Notes: generated from the letters alone by a model not told the origin. DNA of 21,876 nucleotides from Moraxella nonliquefaciens (GCF_001679005.1 NZ_LXTW01000015.1:1-21876); one strand, 5' to 3'. Positions 8,373 through 17,159 are shown, counted from the stretch's first letter. Program-made: numbers and translations.

Positions 8373-9245
8373 ATGGATTTGATAATTTATGTATTGATTG
8401 GGTTTTTGTTTATCATTTTGGCGTTTGTGATTTGGTATATAATATATGCCATTGTCCGTGTACCAGATGATGATACTAATTATTTGGATAAACCACCATT
8501 ATTTTATCGTTTATTAAAATTGCCTATTAACGTCGTTGCATTTTATATCACGCCTTGGCTAAATAAAGCGATGATTGATAAATATGAAAAGGCAATTATC
8601 TTTGCTGGGGTGGAATATCAGTTTAAACCCGAACATATTATCGCCAGTAAGATTTTGGGTGCGGTGGTGCTCGGGTTTGTGTTTTTATTGTTGTTGTGGG
8701 TTGCAGGTCAGTCAAGTGTATTTGGTTTGCTTGCAATGCTACTTGGTTTTATTTATCCAGACCTTTGGTTAAAGCAAACCAAACAGACAAGAAATGCTCA
8801 TATTGCCAAAAATATCCCATTTTTTCTTGATATGATTACTTTGAGCATAGAATCTGGGCTTAATCTAAATGGTGCGATTAGGCAAGCGGTACAAAAAGGA
8901 CCTAATGGGGCGGTTAAGGCAGAATTTGAAAAAGTACTACGAGATATTAAGACAGGTATTAGTCGCAGTGAGGCAATTCGTAAGATGGGAGAACGCATTG
9001 ATGACTTATCCATCAAAAGTCTTACCTCCTCCATTGTTCAAGCAGAAAAGATGGGTATGAATCTAGGGCCTATTTTAAGAGCCCAAGCCGAACAAAGACG
9101 GATAGAGCGTTTCTTAAAGGCGGAAAAATTAGCGATGGAGGCTCCTGTTAAACTTTTGTTTCCATTGGTGGCATTTATTTTTCCTTGCACCTTTATTGTG
9201 ATAGGTTTTCCTGTATATGTGATGATGAAAGAGGCTTTTGGTTAA
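8373..9245 (+). CDS. tadC: Inner-membrane platform protein TadC
   Basis: The second platform subunit, 290 residues from ATG 8373. AGGA at 8363-8366 is a good ribosome site; the TTG just before it (8370) is a poorer start. The protein has an N-terminal membrane helix, a pair of helices at about 95-135, then the T2SF domain: NIPFFLDMITLSIESGLNL, AEFEKVLRDIKTGISRSEAI, SSIVQAEKMGMNLGPILRAQ, EAPVKLLFPLVAFIFP. These are strong TadC signatures. The last codons overlap a possible TTG start of the next gene, but the better start of that gene lies after this stop. Confidence 0.87.
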   Translation: MDLIIYVLIGFLFIILAFVIWYIIYAIVRVPDDDTNYLDKPPLFYRLLKLPINVVAFYITPWLNKAMIDKYEKAIIFAGVEYQFKPEHIIASKILGAVVLGFVFLLLLWVAGQSSVFGLLAMLLGFIYPDLWLKQTKQTRNAHIAKNIPFFLDMITLSIESGLNLNGAIRQAVQKGPNGAVKAEFEKVLRDIKTGISRSEAIRKMGERIDDLSIKSLTSSIVQAEKMGMNLGPILRAQAEQRRIERFLKAEKLAMEAPVKLLFPLVAFIFPCTFIVIGFPVYVMMKEAFG

Positions 9246-9261
9246 GGTGGTGGGCAAGAAA

Positions 9262-9585
9262 ATGGTGGCAACTGTGATTGGTGATATTGATATTAAGCGT
9301 GCAGATAATTTTTGGCGTAGGCTAAAAGGGCTGCTGGGTAAAAAATGCCTAAATGCCAATACTGCTTTGCTCATTACGCCTTGTAATTCTGTGCATACTT
9401 TTGCAATGCAATTTTCTATTCGTCTGATTTGCCTTGATAAACAAGGCAGAATCATACAAGTGGTTAACGAATTGCTACCCAATCGGATTTTTGTGGCACA
9501 TCGTGATACTTATGAGATTTTAGAGTTTTCTACTCAGACACTGCCCATAGATGAATCGCTTGTTGGTGCTGTATTTTACTTATAA
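9262..9585 (+). CDS. DUF192 family protein
   Basis: A 107-residue protein of the DUF192 family. Visible signatures are the N-terminal segment RADNFWRRLKGLLGK, then ALLITPCNSVHTFAMQFSI, LICLDKQGRIIQVV, and a C-terminal strand-rich part with TLPIDESLVGAVFYL. No signal peptide is visible when ATG 9262 is used; GGTGGTGGG (9247-9254 region) lies upstream. A TTG at 9238 overlapping tadC would add eight residues. The biochemical role of the family is not settled. It lies between tadC and the last pseudopilin gene, an arrangement I recall for tad loci of related bacteria, so a role linked to the pilus is possible but unproven. Confidence 0.75.
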   Translation: MVATVIGDIDIKRADNFWRRLKGLLGKKCLNANTALLITPCNSVHTFAMQFSIRLICLDKQGRIIQVVNELLPNRIFVAHRDTYEILEFSTQTLPIDESLVGAVFYL

Positions 9586-9598
9586 AAGGAGTGCTCTA

Positions 9599-10594
9599 AT
9601 GTTCTATAAAATAGATTTGCAAAAACAAAAAGGCGCATCAGTTACAGAGATATTGGTGGTAACACCGCTTGTGATATTGTTGGGAATGATTGGGATACAA
9701 TATGCACTTATGTATAATGCCAGGACTAATATCACTTATGCCTCCTATGAGGCAGCACGAGCAGGGGCAATCAATCACGCTGACCCCCAAGCGATTGAAG
9801 ATGGGTTATTAAAAGGCTTATTGCCACTACTATCAACGAACTTAAAGAGTTTCAAAGCGGATACAACCAATCCTCTAACCGCTACCGCACAGGGTAAATT
9901 GGCACTTGAAAAACTCAAATTTGATGAAGCTCGTTTTATGAAAATTGAGATTATCAGCCCAAATGAGGCGACATTTAATGCGTGTAATAATGTCCAATTG
10001 CAAAAAATTTTAAATACCACAAATAAAGTCATTCCCAACAAGCATAACGACATTCAAAATTATAAATGCAGCGACCCAAACATCAGCATTAGTCAGGCAA
10101 ATGTTTTAAAGCTAAGAATCACTTATGGTTATAAGCCAAAAATCCCCTTGGCAAAAGATATGTTTGTCTCTATTGCCTCATTTGTGCGTGGTTCGCAAGA
10201 AAAGTTTGATTTAAAGTTATTGGCTTCTGACCGTATTCCTATTACGGTAGATGTTTCTGCTCAAATGCTAAGTCCTGCGGTAGAAAATGGCTTGCAAACA
10301 AAATCCTATGTGCCACCAAAAGGCGATATGCCATTGTCCACAGGAATTAAGCTGCCTGATGTGTCGGGTATTAAGCTACCAGAGGGCTATGAAAATATGA
10401 GCGTTGATGAGATTATTGATATTTTAAGCAAAGAGGAGAATGGGGGTGCAGGCTCTATTGGCACAGCAAAAAGCAAAAAAGACTGGCTCGCCATCTTGGT
10501 GGCACTGGGTGTGATTGGAGTAGGGGCATATAAGCTTGGTGGTGATGGCGGTGGCGTTGAGTTGGTTTCGGATTTTGTGGGTGGTTGTGGCTAA
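9599..10594 (+). CDS. Large TadE-like pseudopilin with C-terminal hydrophobic segment
   Basis: A 331-residue protein starting at ATG 9599, which has the best ribosome site of the operon (AAAGGAG at 9586-9592). It has a 12-residue leader ending KG, then ASVTEI with Glu at +5, and a hydrophobic helix (about 18-40) followed by ARTNITYASYEAARAGAIN, the hallmark of TadE proteins. A periplasmic region of about 240 residues with a few cysteines follows. The last 40 residues contain a second hydrophobic stretch (WLAILVALGVIGVGAYKLGG) and a Gly/Asp-rich end with a terminal CG. A C-terminal second helix is unusual for a pseudopilin. The stop codon is directly followed by the start of the rhs gene, which suggests translational coupling to the toxin. 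Confidence 0.72.
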   Translation: MFYKIDLQKQKGASVTEILVVTPLVILLGMIGIQYALMYNARTNITYASYEAARAGAINHADPQAIEDGLLKGLLPLLSTNLKSFKADTTNPLTATAQGKLALEKLKFDEARFMKIEIISPNEATFNACNNVQLQKILNTTNKVIPNKHNDIQNYKCSDPNISISQANVLKLRITYGYKPKIPLAKDMFVSIASFVRGSQEKFDLKLLASDRIPITVDVSAQMLSPAVENGLQTKSYVPPKGDMPLSTGIKLPDVSGIKLPEGYENMSVDEIIDILSKEENGGAGSIGTAKSKKDWLAILVALGVIGVGAYKLGGDGGGVELVSDFVGGCG

Positions 10595-13500
10595 ATGATG
10601 AGTAAAAGCAATAAAATGGCAACATTAAAAGTATTGATGTTTGGTTTTTTGGTGTGGGCTGTTATTGTCTGTATGTCATCAACACCCAAAGCCTACGCCA
10701 ATACCTGCCCATTTCATTCTAATATTTTTAACAGTACTGGTAAAAGTAGCGACGTGTGCTATGCCAATGTAGACTATCAGGGAACGCTTTCAAATCAGTA
10801 TCATTCAAGCTATCCTGTCAATCTATTATCAGGCAATAAGCACTTAACCGAAACTGACATCTACCCACAAAACATCAATGGACAGATTGGACTTGAATTT
10901 ACACGATACTATAATAGTATGAGCAGTCATAAGGGTATGTTAGGCTATGGCTGGCGTACTCTTTATGAACCACAGCTTTTGGATAGGGGCAACACCCTAA
11001 GTCTTATCCAGCCAGATGGCACCCAATTTCATTTTCATTTGGCTACTGATACAAAAGATGGCTATAAAACTGACCGCTATATTAGCAATAATCCAGAATA
11101 TGGTTATTTTGTTAAAATATCAAAAGGTGGCTTGGTAGAGTGGCAATGGTATCGCCCCAGTGGTCAAAGATTTACCTTTATTATTGACAGTCGCTATATG
11201 ACTGCCAAAGAAACTTTGGGTAAGCTTTCTAAAATTGTTGCCAATCATCGTGAACCAAATAGTGATTATATTCAAGTTATCTATGATAAAAACCACAAAA
11301 TTGCACAAGTGGTGGATAGTTTAGGTCAAAAACTTATTTTTAATTATCAAAACAAAAAAGTAATCCTTAGATTAAATGATACTACCCATACTTATTACCA
11401 AGATGATAAACATAATCTGATTGGCTACACAGATAGTGAGGGTAATGCGTTTAACTATCATTATGATAACAAAGAATTTCCACATAGCATTACTAAAAAG
11501 ACACTTATATCTGATGATGAAACTCAAATTTTGGGTAACTGGCGATATGATGATAAGGGCAGAGTGGACTACGAGGAGCTACCTAATAAGAAAAAATCCT
11601 TAACCATTACTTATGACCCAAAAGCACCAACAAGTAAACAAGATATTGCCTATGAAAATGGCACTAAGCACTATACTACCACAACCATCAATGGCTTGGG
11701 GGAGGTTGTCAAATATATCTTTACCATTACGGGTGGGTTTTATGAGCTGATAGATAAACAATATGAGAACTGTCAATCTTGTGATGGTTTATCTATGCAA
11801 AAGACAGATGAGCAGGGCAATGTAGCGAAGAGAATCATTGGTGATACGACTTATTTTTATACTTATGACAATCAATCTCGCTTAACTTTAATAGAGGTAC
11901 AATCAAAAGACACACCAAAACAGTGGCAACAAAAACGCCAATATGTCGGTGATGGCAGATTGCCAAGTCAGATTATCAGACCAAGTACCGCTCCCAATAA
12001 AGAACATACGCTGTCCATCACTTATAATCAATATGGACAACCTACCTATATCAAAGAGATGGGTTATCGTAATAGTAGTACTGGTATTTACAAGATTGTA
12101 AGAGATTATCGCTATGAGTATAAGATTATCAATGGCAAAAGTAAACTTATCGCTTTTGATGGTGCTTTGGCAGGAGAAAAAGACAAAATACGCTATCACT
12201 ATGATGATAAAGGGCAGTTAATTGCCATTTATTATCCCAAGCACTTATCACAAAGCATACAATACGATGAGCTTGGGAGAGTTGCTATATTTACTGATTT
12301 GGGTAATTTGATTTATCAATACCAATACGATACAAAAGGCAATATCATCAAAAGTGATGAAGCAGGCAAAGTACGCCACATTAAGTACAATGCTCTTGGT
12401 AAACCTACTAAAATCACAGACGATGGCGGTCAGACTTTGGTTTATCACTATGATAAATCAGGGGCATTGATTGGCTTGTCTGATGACAAATCCACTAAGA
12501 TTGAATTTGTCAGAGATGTTGAGAATGGTTTGGTGTCGGCTAGGTTAATTGATAAAAAGTCTGGTAATCACATAGAAATCACCCAAAAAGATGAATTATT
12601 ATCCGTTGAAGCATTTGGTAATTTAGTTCAAGAGTTGCCAAGAAAGACTGCTTATAATAATTTTTTGAGTAAATGGCATGTTCTTGACAACTGGCTTAAT
12701 GATTTTCCTACCCAAACATTGATTGATAATAAAGGGGAAAGTACTAGTGTGTATTTTGATGACTTTGGTAAAGTCAGTGAGGAAAACAGTCCAATCACAG
12801 CAAAGACGAGCTATGATTGGGATATGCTTGGAAATTTGAACATAATCACCAATCAAAATGGACAAATTATCAAATTTATCAGAGATGGTTTTGGCGATAT
12901 TATCCAAATAACAGACGATGATGGTGATACAGATTTGCAGTGGAGTGATGGCAAACTGACAGCCGCTACTCACAAAGATTATCATCTTTTATTTGAGTAT
13001 GGTGATAACAATCAAATAATCAAAAAATCTTATATTTTAGACGGTCATCCATTTAATGTATTATACCATTATGATGATAATGGAAAATTAAGTGAGATTA
13101 CTTACCCAAGCGGTATGAGATTGGGGTACGACTATGATATTGACGGGAAATTAAGACAAATTTACAAAAATGGTCTAATCATAAAAAAGCCATTGATTGA
13201 CAAGTTTAATCAACTCATTAAAGACAATAAAACTTATGAGCAAAGTTTTGTTTTTGGTAATGGTATTAAACAAGTGCACTCCTATGATAAAATGGGGTTG
13301 CCCACAATGGTGGGCAGTCAAAATTTGGCTTATAGTCAATCTATTTCTTATGATAATGGTCATACCATCGATTATCATTATGCCAATGATATAAATGCTT
13401 TGGCAGATAATGAAAAATCAAATAAAATTGAATCTAACACACCAGCTACTTACCTTGCTCAAAGCACAACACCAAATGATGAGTATGATGCCTTAGGTCA

Positions 13501-13921
13501 GCTTGTCGCTCAAAATGATCATCGCTATGAGTATGACAGTCAAGGCAGATTGGTTAAATTTTTTAAAAATGGCGAACCTATCACAAGTTATGCCTATCTA
13601 TATACAGGAGAGCGTTACAAAAAGGTCAGCTATCAGAACGGTCAGCCTACCCATACTACTTACTATCTGTATGACAATGGTATTTTATTGGCAGAAGTGC
13701 ATCAAGATAATCATCAGCAATGGCAATATACCGAATACCTGCATTTGGGTGTACGACCTGTCATTCAATTTAATAACAAAACCCCATATTACCTAACTAC
13801 CGACCATCGTGGAGCGGTAATGGTAGCAACTGATGATAAGCAAAATATCGTCTGGCAAGCCAACTTAACAGACAACGGCTATGCCAACATCAGCAAACAA
13901 GAGATTACCCTAAACCTATGA
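10595..13921 (+). CDS. Exported Rhs/YD-repeat polymorphic toxin core, cut off by a TGA before the toxin domain
   Basis: The 1108-residue product starts with a Sec signal peptide (hydrophobic core about 13-29, likely cleavage after AYA at residue 35). A DUF6531-like region follows (NLLSGNKHLTETD, LEFTRYYNS, LGYGWRTLYEP), then many YD repeats such as YHYDDKGQLIAI, YQYDTKGNIIKS, YDYDIDGKLRQI and YEYDSQGRLVKF. These build the Rhs cocoon that encloses a C-terminal toxin. No PAAR domain is present and no type VI secretion genes are seen. Translation stops at TGA 13919-13921. The same frame then stays open to 15022, continuing with GSNQYYDKES, HRYFDPNRNQYLTPDPLGL and the toxin. The related copy near 18243 has CGA at this place, so a single C-to-T change explains the stop. 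The intact protein would be about 1475 residues. Its ATG abuts the stop of the last tad gene. Confidence 0.8.
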   Translation: MMSKSNKMATLKVLMFGFLVWAVIVCMSSTPKAYANTCPFHSNIFNSTGKSSDVCYANVDYQGTLSNQYHSSYPVNLLSGNKHLTETDIYPQNINGQIGLEFTRYYNSMSSHKGMLGYGWRTLYEPQLLDRGNTLSLIQPDGTQFHFHLATDTKDGYKTDRYISNNPEYGYFVKISKGGLVEWQWYRPSGQRFTFIIDSRYMTAKETLGKLSKIVANHREPNSDYIQVIYDKNHKIAQVVDSLGQKLIFNYQNKKVILRLNDTTHTYYQDDKHNLIGYTDSEGNAFNYHYDNKEFPHSITKKTLISDDETQILGNWRYDDKGRVDYEELPNKKKSLTITYDPKAPTSKQDIAYENGTKHYTTTTINGLGEVVKYIFTITGGFYELIDKQYENCQSCDGLSMQKTDEQGNVAKRIIGDTTYFYTYDNQSRLTLIEVQSKDTPKQWQQKRQYVGDGRLPSQIIRPSTAPNKEHTLSITYNQYGQPTYIKEMGYRNSSTGIYKIVRDYRYEYKIINGKSKLIAFDGALAGEKDKIRYHYDDKGQLIAIYYPKHLSQSIQYDELGRVAIFTDLGNLIYQYQYDTKGNIIKSDEAGKVRHIKYNALGKPTKITDDGGQTLVYHYDKSGALIGLSDDKSTKIEFVRDVENGLVSARLIDKKSGNHIEITQKDELLSVEAFGNLVQELPRKTAYNNFLSKWHVLDNWLNDFPTQTLIDNKGESTSVYFDDFGKVSEENSPITAKTSYDWDMLGNLNIITNQNGQIIKFIRDGFGDIIQITDDDGDTDLQWSDGKLTAATHKDYHLLFEYGDNNQIIKKSYILDGHPFNVLYHYDDNGKLSEITYPSGMRLGYDYDIDGKLRQIYKNGLIIKKPLIDKFNQLIKDNKTYEQSFVFGNGIKQVHSYDKMGLPTMVGSQNLAYSQSISYDNGHTIDYHYANDINALADNEKSNKIESNTPATYLAQSTTPNDEYDALGQLVAQNDHRYEYDSQGRLVKFFKNGEPITSYAYLYTGERYKKVSYQNGQPTHTTYYLYDNGILLAEVHQDNHQQWQYTEYLHLGVRPVIQFNNKTPYYLTTDHRGAVMVATDDKQNIVWQANLTDNGYANISKQEITLNL

Positions 13922-13972
13922 GGCTCAAACCAATACTATGACAAAGAAAGCATCTTACATTATAATATCCAT

Positions 13973-14117
13973 AGATATTTTGATCCCAACAGAAATCAAT
14001 ACCTAACCCCAGATCCGCTAGGACTGACAGCAGGCGATGACCTATACGCATTTGCCCATAACAGACCGCATGAATATGTGGATTTGTGGGGATTGGCACC
14101 TGAGATTTATGAGGATT
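13973..14117 (+). repeat. Rhs-core end repeat, copy 1 (145 bp, near-identical to copy 3)
   Basis: This 145-base block encodes the end of the Rhs core, HRYFDPNRNQYLTPDPLGL through YVDLWGLAPEIYED. It is almost identical to 18283-18427, offset by 4310 bases; I count a single mismatch (ccg versus ctg in the NRPHE/NRLHE codon). It includes the conserved DPLGL region where Rhs proteins usually self-cleave and where toxin domains are swapped. Such identity between otherwise diverged cassettes is expected of a recombination or gene-conversion tract. Confidence 0.85.
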
Positions 14118-15022
14118 TGTATAAGAAAATGCCTTTTTTGGAGAGGGCGATTATAGGCATGATGGTTCATAGAAATCTAGCAGAACTAGTAAATGCAACC
14201 CTACTAATAGATTGGGGTGGCGATAATTCACGAAATTCAACTTTTGGTAACCTAAGACCTGATGCTTATTATGTGGACACAACAAATCGCAACCTTGAAA
14301 CTTCAGGTAAGCCCTTTCAAGGAACGCTGTGGGAGTTGAAACCAATTTCTTATCAGCAAGATGACATAAAAAGAAAACAAGGTATAAGCCAAGTGAATAA
14401 ATACATTAGTATTGCCAAAGCTCGCAATCGTGGATGTTGGTCTGGTGGTAAATACGCCGATATCAGCACTTATTTAAATGTATTAAATAAACATATTACC
14501 TTGGGTGGAAATATCTATAAAATTACTACTCATGCTGATAAGCCTATTGATGCTCAAAAAGACATTTATAGCGGCTTAGTATTTTATAAAGCCACAAAGG
14601 TTGGTATTTTAAATTACGATGAGAGACCCCAAGAAGCTACAGAGCCCAAAATAGCACCTGCCGATAAAAGTCATTTGGATGGAATTGTTGAGCGTATAAA
14701 GGAGTCTATGAAAGGTGAAAGTTTAGGTGACTTAGTGATCCAAGGAGCACTTATCTTGCTTGCTATTATTTTGGCTATATTACTAGCTAAATTAATTTTA
14801 GCACTAGGCTCTGCATCTGCTGCAATTATTCTGCTATTTACTTCTATATCTGCACTTGCAAAAGATGGTATTGTAGATGAAAATGGAAATCATAAAAAAG
14901 TTGGCATATTAGAGGCATTAGGAAAAGCGATTGGGGTTGATTTTAGTAAAGAGTCACTGACTTCCTATGCAAAAACAAAATTCAATCAAGCAACCGAATG
15001 GGTTAAAGGATGGTTTAAATGA
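14078..15022 (+). CDS. C-terminal toxin domain A of the Rhs protein: PD-(D/E)xK-like nuclease with hydrophobic tail
   Basis: This is the continuation of the rhs frame after the TGA; the frame is open from 13922. GTG 14078 is only the first start-like codon, has no ribosome site, and lies inside VDLWGLAP, the end of the Rhs core. The variable part starts with PEIYED (about 14099). It contains a conserved VH, then RPD (Asp codon 14261) and WELKP (Glu codon 14333, Lys codon 14339), the spacing of a PD-(D/E)xK nuclease core. After about 150 more residues comes a long hydrophobic region (about 14730-14870), then a polar end closing KGWFK. The toxin shares RPD/LPD and WELKP with the two downstream toxins. 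It is probably silent as sequenced, unless the stop is read through or repaired. An internal GGAG (14701) with ATG 14708 could start a tail-only product; this is weak. Confidence 0.6.
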   Translation: MDLWGLAPEIYEDLYKKMPFLERAIIGMMVHRNLAELVNATLLIDWGGDNSRNSTFGNLRPDAYYVDTTNRNLETSGKPFQGTLWELKPISYQQDDIKRKQGISQVNKYISIAKARNRGCWSGGKYADISTYLNVLNKHITLGGNIYKITTHADKPIDAQKDIYSGLVFYKATKVGILNYDERPQEATEPKIAPADKSHLDGIVERIKESMKGESLGDLVIQGALILLAIILAILLAKLILALGSASAAIILLFTSISALAKDGIVDENGNHKKVGILEALGKAIGVDFSKESLTSYAKTKFNQATEWVKGWFK

Positions 15023-16125
15023 TGGTGGGTATTTTTTATGGCTATTCCCCTTCTGATTCAAAGGGAAATATGAGTAAGGAATTGATATCTACGCTGAACG
15101 AATATAAAAGAACTGGGGTGCTTTGGAATCATCATGGTAGATTTTATTCATGGTTTAAATCTATTGACAATGAATTTATGCGTCAAAAGATTGATTGGGT
15201 GGAGAAGGATATAAAATCAGGTTTCTCTAATTTTTACTACAGAGAAGCTCATTTTCAAAAATACATAGACAAACCTTGGATTAATGATATTTGCTTAAAT
15301 CGCATTTCTAATGACCCTATGTTAAATTATTGCAATACAGACATTGCCATAGATGTCAAAGATACCATTTCTAGAGAGGATTATCAATGTATCTATGACC
15401 CTGTCGATATCGGGCTTTATTCTTCTGCAATGAGAGAAGAGCATAACTTAATCTTTTATGATATGCGTGTTGATAAATTGGCAAAGGATATTGAAAGCGG
15501 AGAGGGTAATTTATTTGAGGAGTGGGAGGCATTCAAGTGCGAACTTGAAAATCAAATATTGCCATTATGGGAAGATGAGGTAGTTTGGTATAAGCATATA
15601 TCCAAAGACATGGATGTTTTGGGTGGTCATAATATGCCAAAGATTTTAGAGACATTAAATGGCGGCTCATATAGTAAACACGATATGAATCAGCCTTGGT
15701 TTGCTATAAACTACCTAAGCTACTCTCCGACGGAGTACATCAAACTTGGTATGGCGTACTTGAAGGGATTTAGCTATCAAGCAAAGCTTAGTGATAAGGT
15801 TTTTAAGGTATTTACCAAGCCAATTGATGAGAGTTATCAGTGGGCAGTTATGTTGTTTTCAGCGGGAGGGGCGATTCAGCTTTGGGAGAAATGTTCTATC
15901 TTGCTGGTCGTTATAAGAATCAGTCAAGATAAACCTGTTAAACTAAAAGATGTGATTTATCAAGAGCATTATTTATTTTTGCATGGATATTTGCAATTTA
16001 ATTATGATGCCATGAAACATCCATTTGCCTTGCAAGTTCAGCGGTTCTATTATGTAGGATATTACATCAACCGTTACATAGATTATATGCAAGATAAGGT
16101 TATGGCTGTGATATATGATGCTTAG
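15019..16125 (+). CDS. Candidate immunity protein A1 for toxin A
   Basis: A 368-residue cytosolic protein without signal peptide or membrane helix. It overlaps the toxin stop by four bases (ATGA) and has AAAGGA (15005-15010) as ribosome site. That position, directly behind a polymorphic toxin domain, is the main reason to call it immunity. It is rich in Tyr, Trp and Asp. Features are QKIDWVEKDI, KVFTKPIDESYQWAVML, KLKDVIYQEHYLF and the C-terminal INRYIDYMQDKVMAVIYD. It is closely related to the broken gene at 19101-20137 and shows a looser match in the same order to the B-type proteins at 17168 and 20180. I cannot assign it to a named immunity family. Confidence 0.65.
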   Translation: MMVGIFYGYSPSDSKGNMSKELISTLNEYKRTGVLWNHHGRFYSWFKSIDNEFMRQKIDWVEKDIKSGFSNFYYREAHFQKYIDKPWINDICLNRISNDPMLNYCNTDIAIDVKDTISREDYQCIYDPVDIGLYSSAMREEHNLIFYDMRVDKLAKDIESGEGNLFEEWEAFKCELENQILPLWEDEVVWYKHISKDMDVLGGHNMPKILETLNGGSYSKHDMNQPWFAINYLSYSPTEYIKLGMAYLKGFSYQAKLSDKVFKVFTKPIDESYQWAVMLFSAGGAIQLWEKCSILLVVIRISQDKPVKLKDVIYQEHYLFLHGYLQFNYDAMKHPFALQVQRFYYVGYYINRYIDYMQDKVMAVIYDA

Positions 16126-16142
16126 ATTAAAGTGGTAATTGA

Positions 16143-16283
16143 CATTATAATATCCACAGATATTTTGACCCACAGCGTAACCAATACTTAACACCTGACC
16201 CACTAGGCATTACAGTTGGTGATGACCTATACGCATTTGCTCATAATAGACCGCACGAATATGTGGATTTGTGGGGGTTGGCG
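16143..16283 (+). repeat. Rhs-core end repeat, copy 2 (diverged), head of cassette B
   Basis: Right after immunity gene A1 comes a 47-codon fragment of Rhs core: HYNIHRYFDPQRNQYLTPDP, GITVGDD, LYAFAHNRPHEYVDLWGLAP. It is in frame with toxin B, and a TGA (16140-16142) directly precedes it, so nothing upstream is fused. At base level it differs from copies 1 and 3 at many third positions. It marks the head of a displaced, promoterless Rhs C-terminal cassette. Confidence 0.8.
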
Positions 16284-17159
16284 CCTGAAAATGAATATGC
16301 TTTGCTTGGTACGAAAGTACATAGTATATTTGCCATGCACATAAGGAGCAAGTCTCCATTCGGTTCTTGGGGAGGTCAAGATGCTAGATTAATTGCAGGT
16401 CTTGGAAGTACTTGGCCTACTGGTTTGGGTGGATTACTGCCAGATGCCTATCATGTCACACCGCTAAACCTGTTAAATGAAAAAGCTAAAAAATCATTTG
16501 TTGGCAGTGTTTGGGAGTTAAAGCCTATTAGTTATTTGCATGACCAGAAAAAATATCAATCTGCAAAAAATCAACTACAAGGTTATATTGATAATGCCAA
16601 ACGAGGCACTTGGAGTGCAGGCTGCAATACAATGATCAGTATTGCACCCCAAGAGTTTTTATGGCAAGGGAGGAAAAAGCAGGTTTCTTTTATTAATGAT
16701 TTTGTGCCAAAAGCACATATTGGAAAAAGGCAGCTGGATGAACCAAGTGGCTTAATATTTTATGCTATTAAAGACATCAAAGAAGATAGTAGCAAAAAAC
16801 CAAAAGAGCAAGTTGCTGAAGAATTGGTAAAAGCACCAGAGTCATCAAAACTAAGACAAATAATAAATGATATTCAGGATGGCTTGACCAACCTTAGCCC
16901 AGTTGCTAAAATTGGGATAGCAGTTTTGATTATTGCCGCTGTTGTCGCAATCGCTTATTTTGGCGGGGTTGGTGCAGCAATAGCAGCAGCAATTTCATCT
17001 CTTGCTTGGGCTCTTAGGTCTGGCGTAGCCATCTTGACTGCTTTGAGTGCTGTACTTGGTACAACTGCTAATGCAGCCACTGCTGAAAAAGAAGGCGAAA
17101 AGCAACAAAAAGGCTTGCTTGATAAGATGTATGATAAATTTAAAAGTTGGTTTAAATAG
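16263..17159 (+). CDS. Orphan toxin domain B: PD-(D/E)xK-like nuclease with hydrophobic tail
   Basis: The frame is open from 16143 and encodes a core fragment plus a toxin of about 290 residues; GTG 16263 is simply the first start-like codon and has no ribosome site. The toxin diverges from A but keeps the same plan: a conserved VH, LPD (Asp codon 16443), WELKP (Glu codon 16515, Lys codon 16521), a WSAGC motif matching WSGGK of toxin A, then two hydrophobic stretches (about 16910-17070) and a basic end KFKSWFK. It lacks a signal peptide and core of its own, so it is best read as a spare toxin module that could be joined to the expressed Rhs core by recombination across the DPLG region. The frame is intact, so selection may still act on it. 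Confidence 0.6.
   Translation: MDLWGLAPENEYALLGTKVHSIFAMHIRSKSPFGSWGGQDARLIAGLGSTWPTGLGGLLPDAYHVTPLNLLNEKAKKSFVGSVWELKPISYLHDQKKYQSAKNQLQGYIDNAKRGTWSAGCNTMISIAPQEFLWQGRKKQVSFINDFVPKAHIGKRQLDEPSGLIFYAIKDIKEDSSKKPKEQVAEELVKAPESSKLRQIINDIQDGLTNLSPVAKIGIAVLIIAAVVAIAYFGGVGAAIAAAISSLAWALRSGVAILTALSAVLGTTANAATAEKEGEKQQKGLLDKMYDKFKSWFK

Noticed and set aside
13919..13921. TGA read as a sense codon by a different genetic code
   Set aside because: TGA is used as the real stop elsewhere in the window, for instance at the ATGA overlaps closing the genes before 1780, 2532 and 15019, so the standard bacterial code applies.
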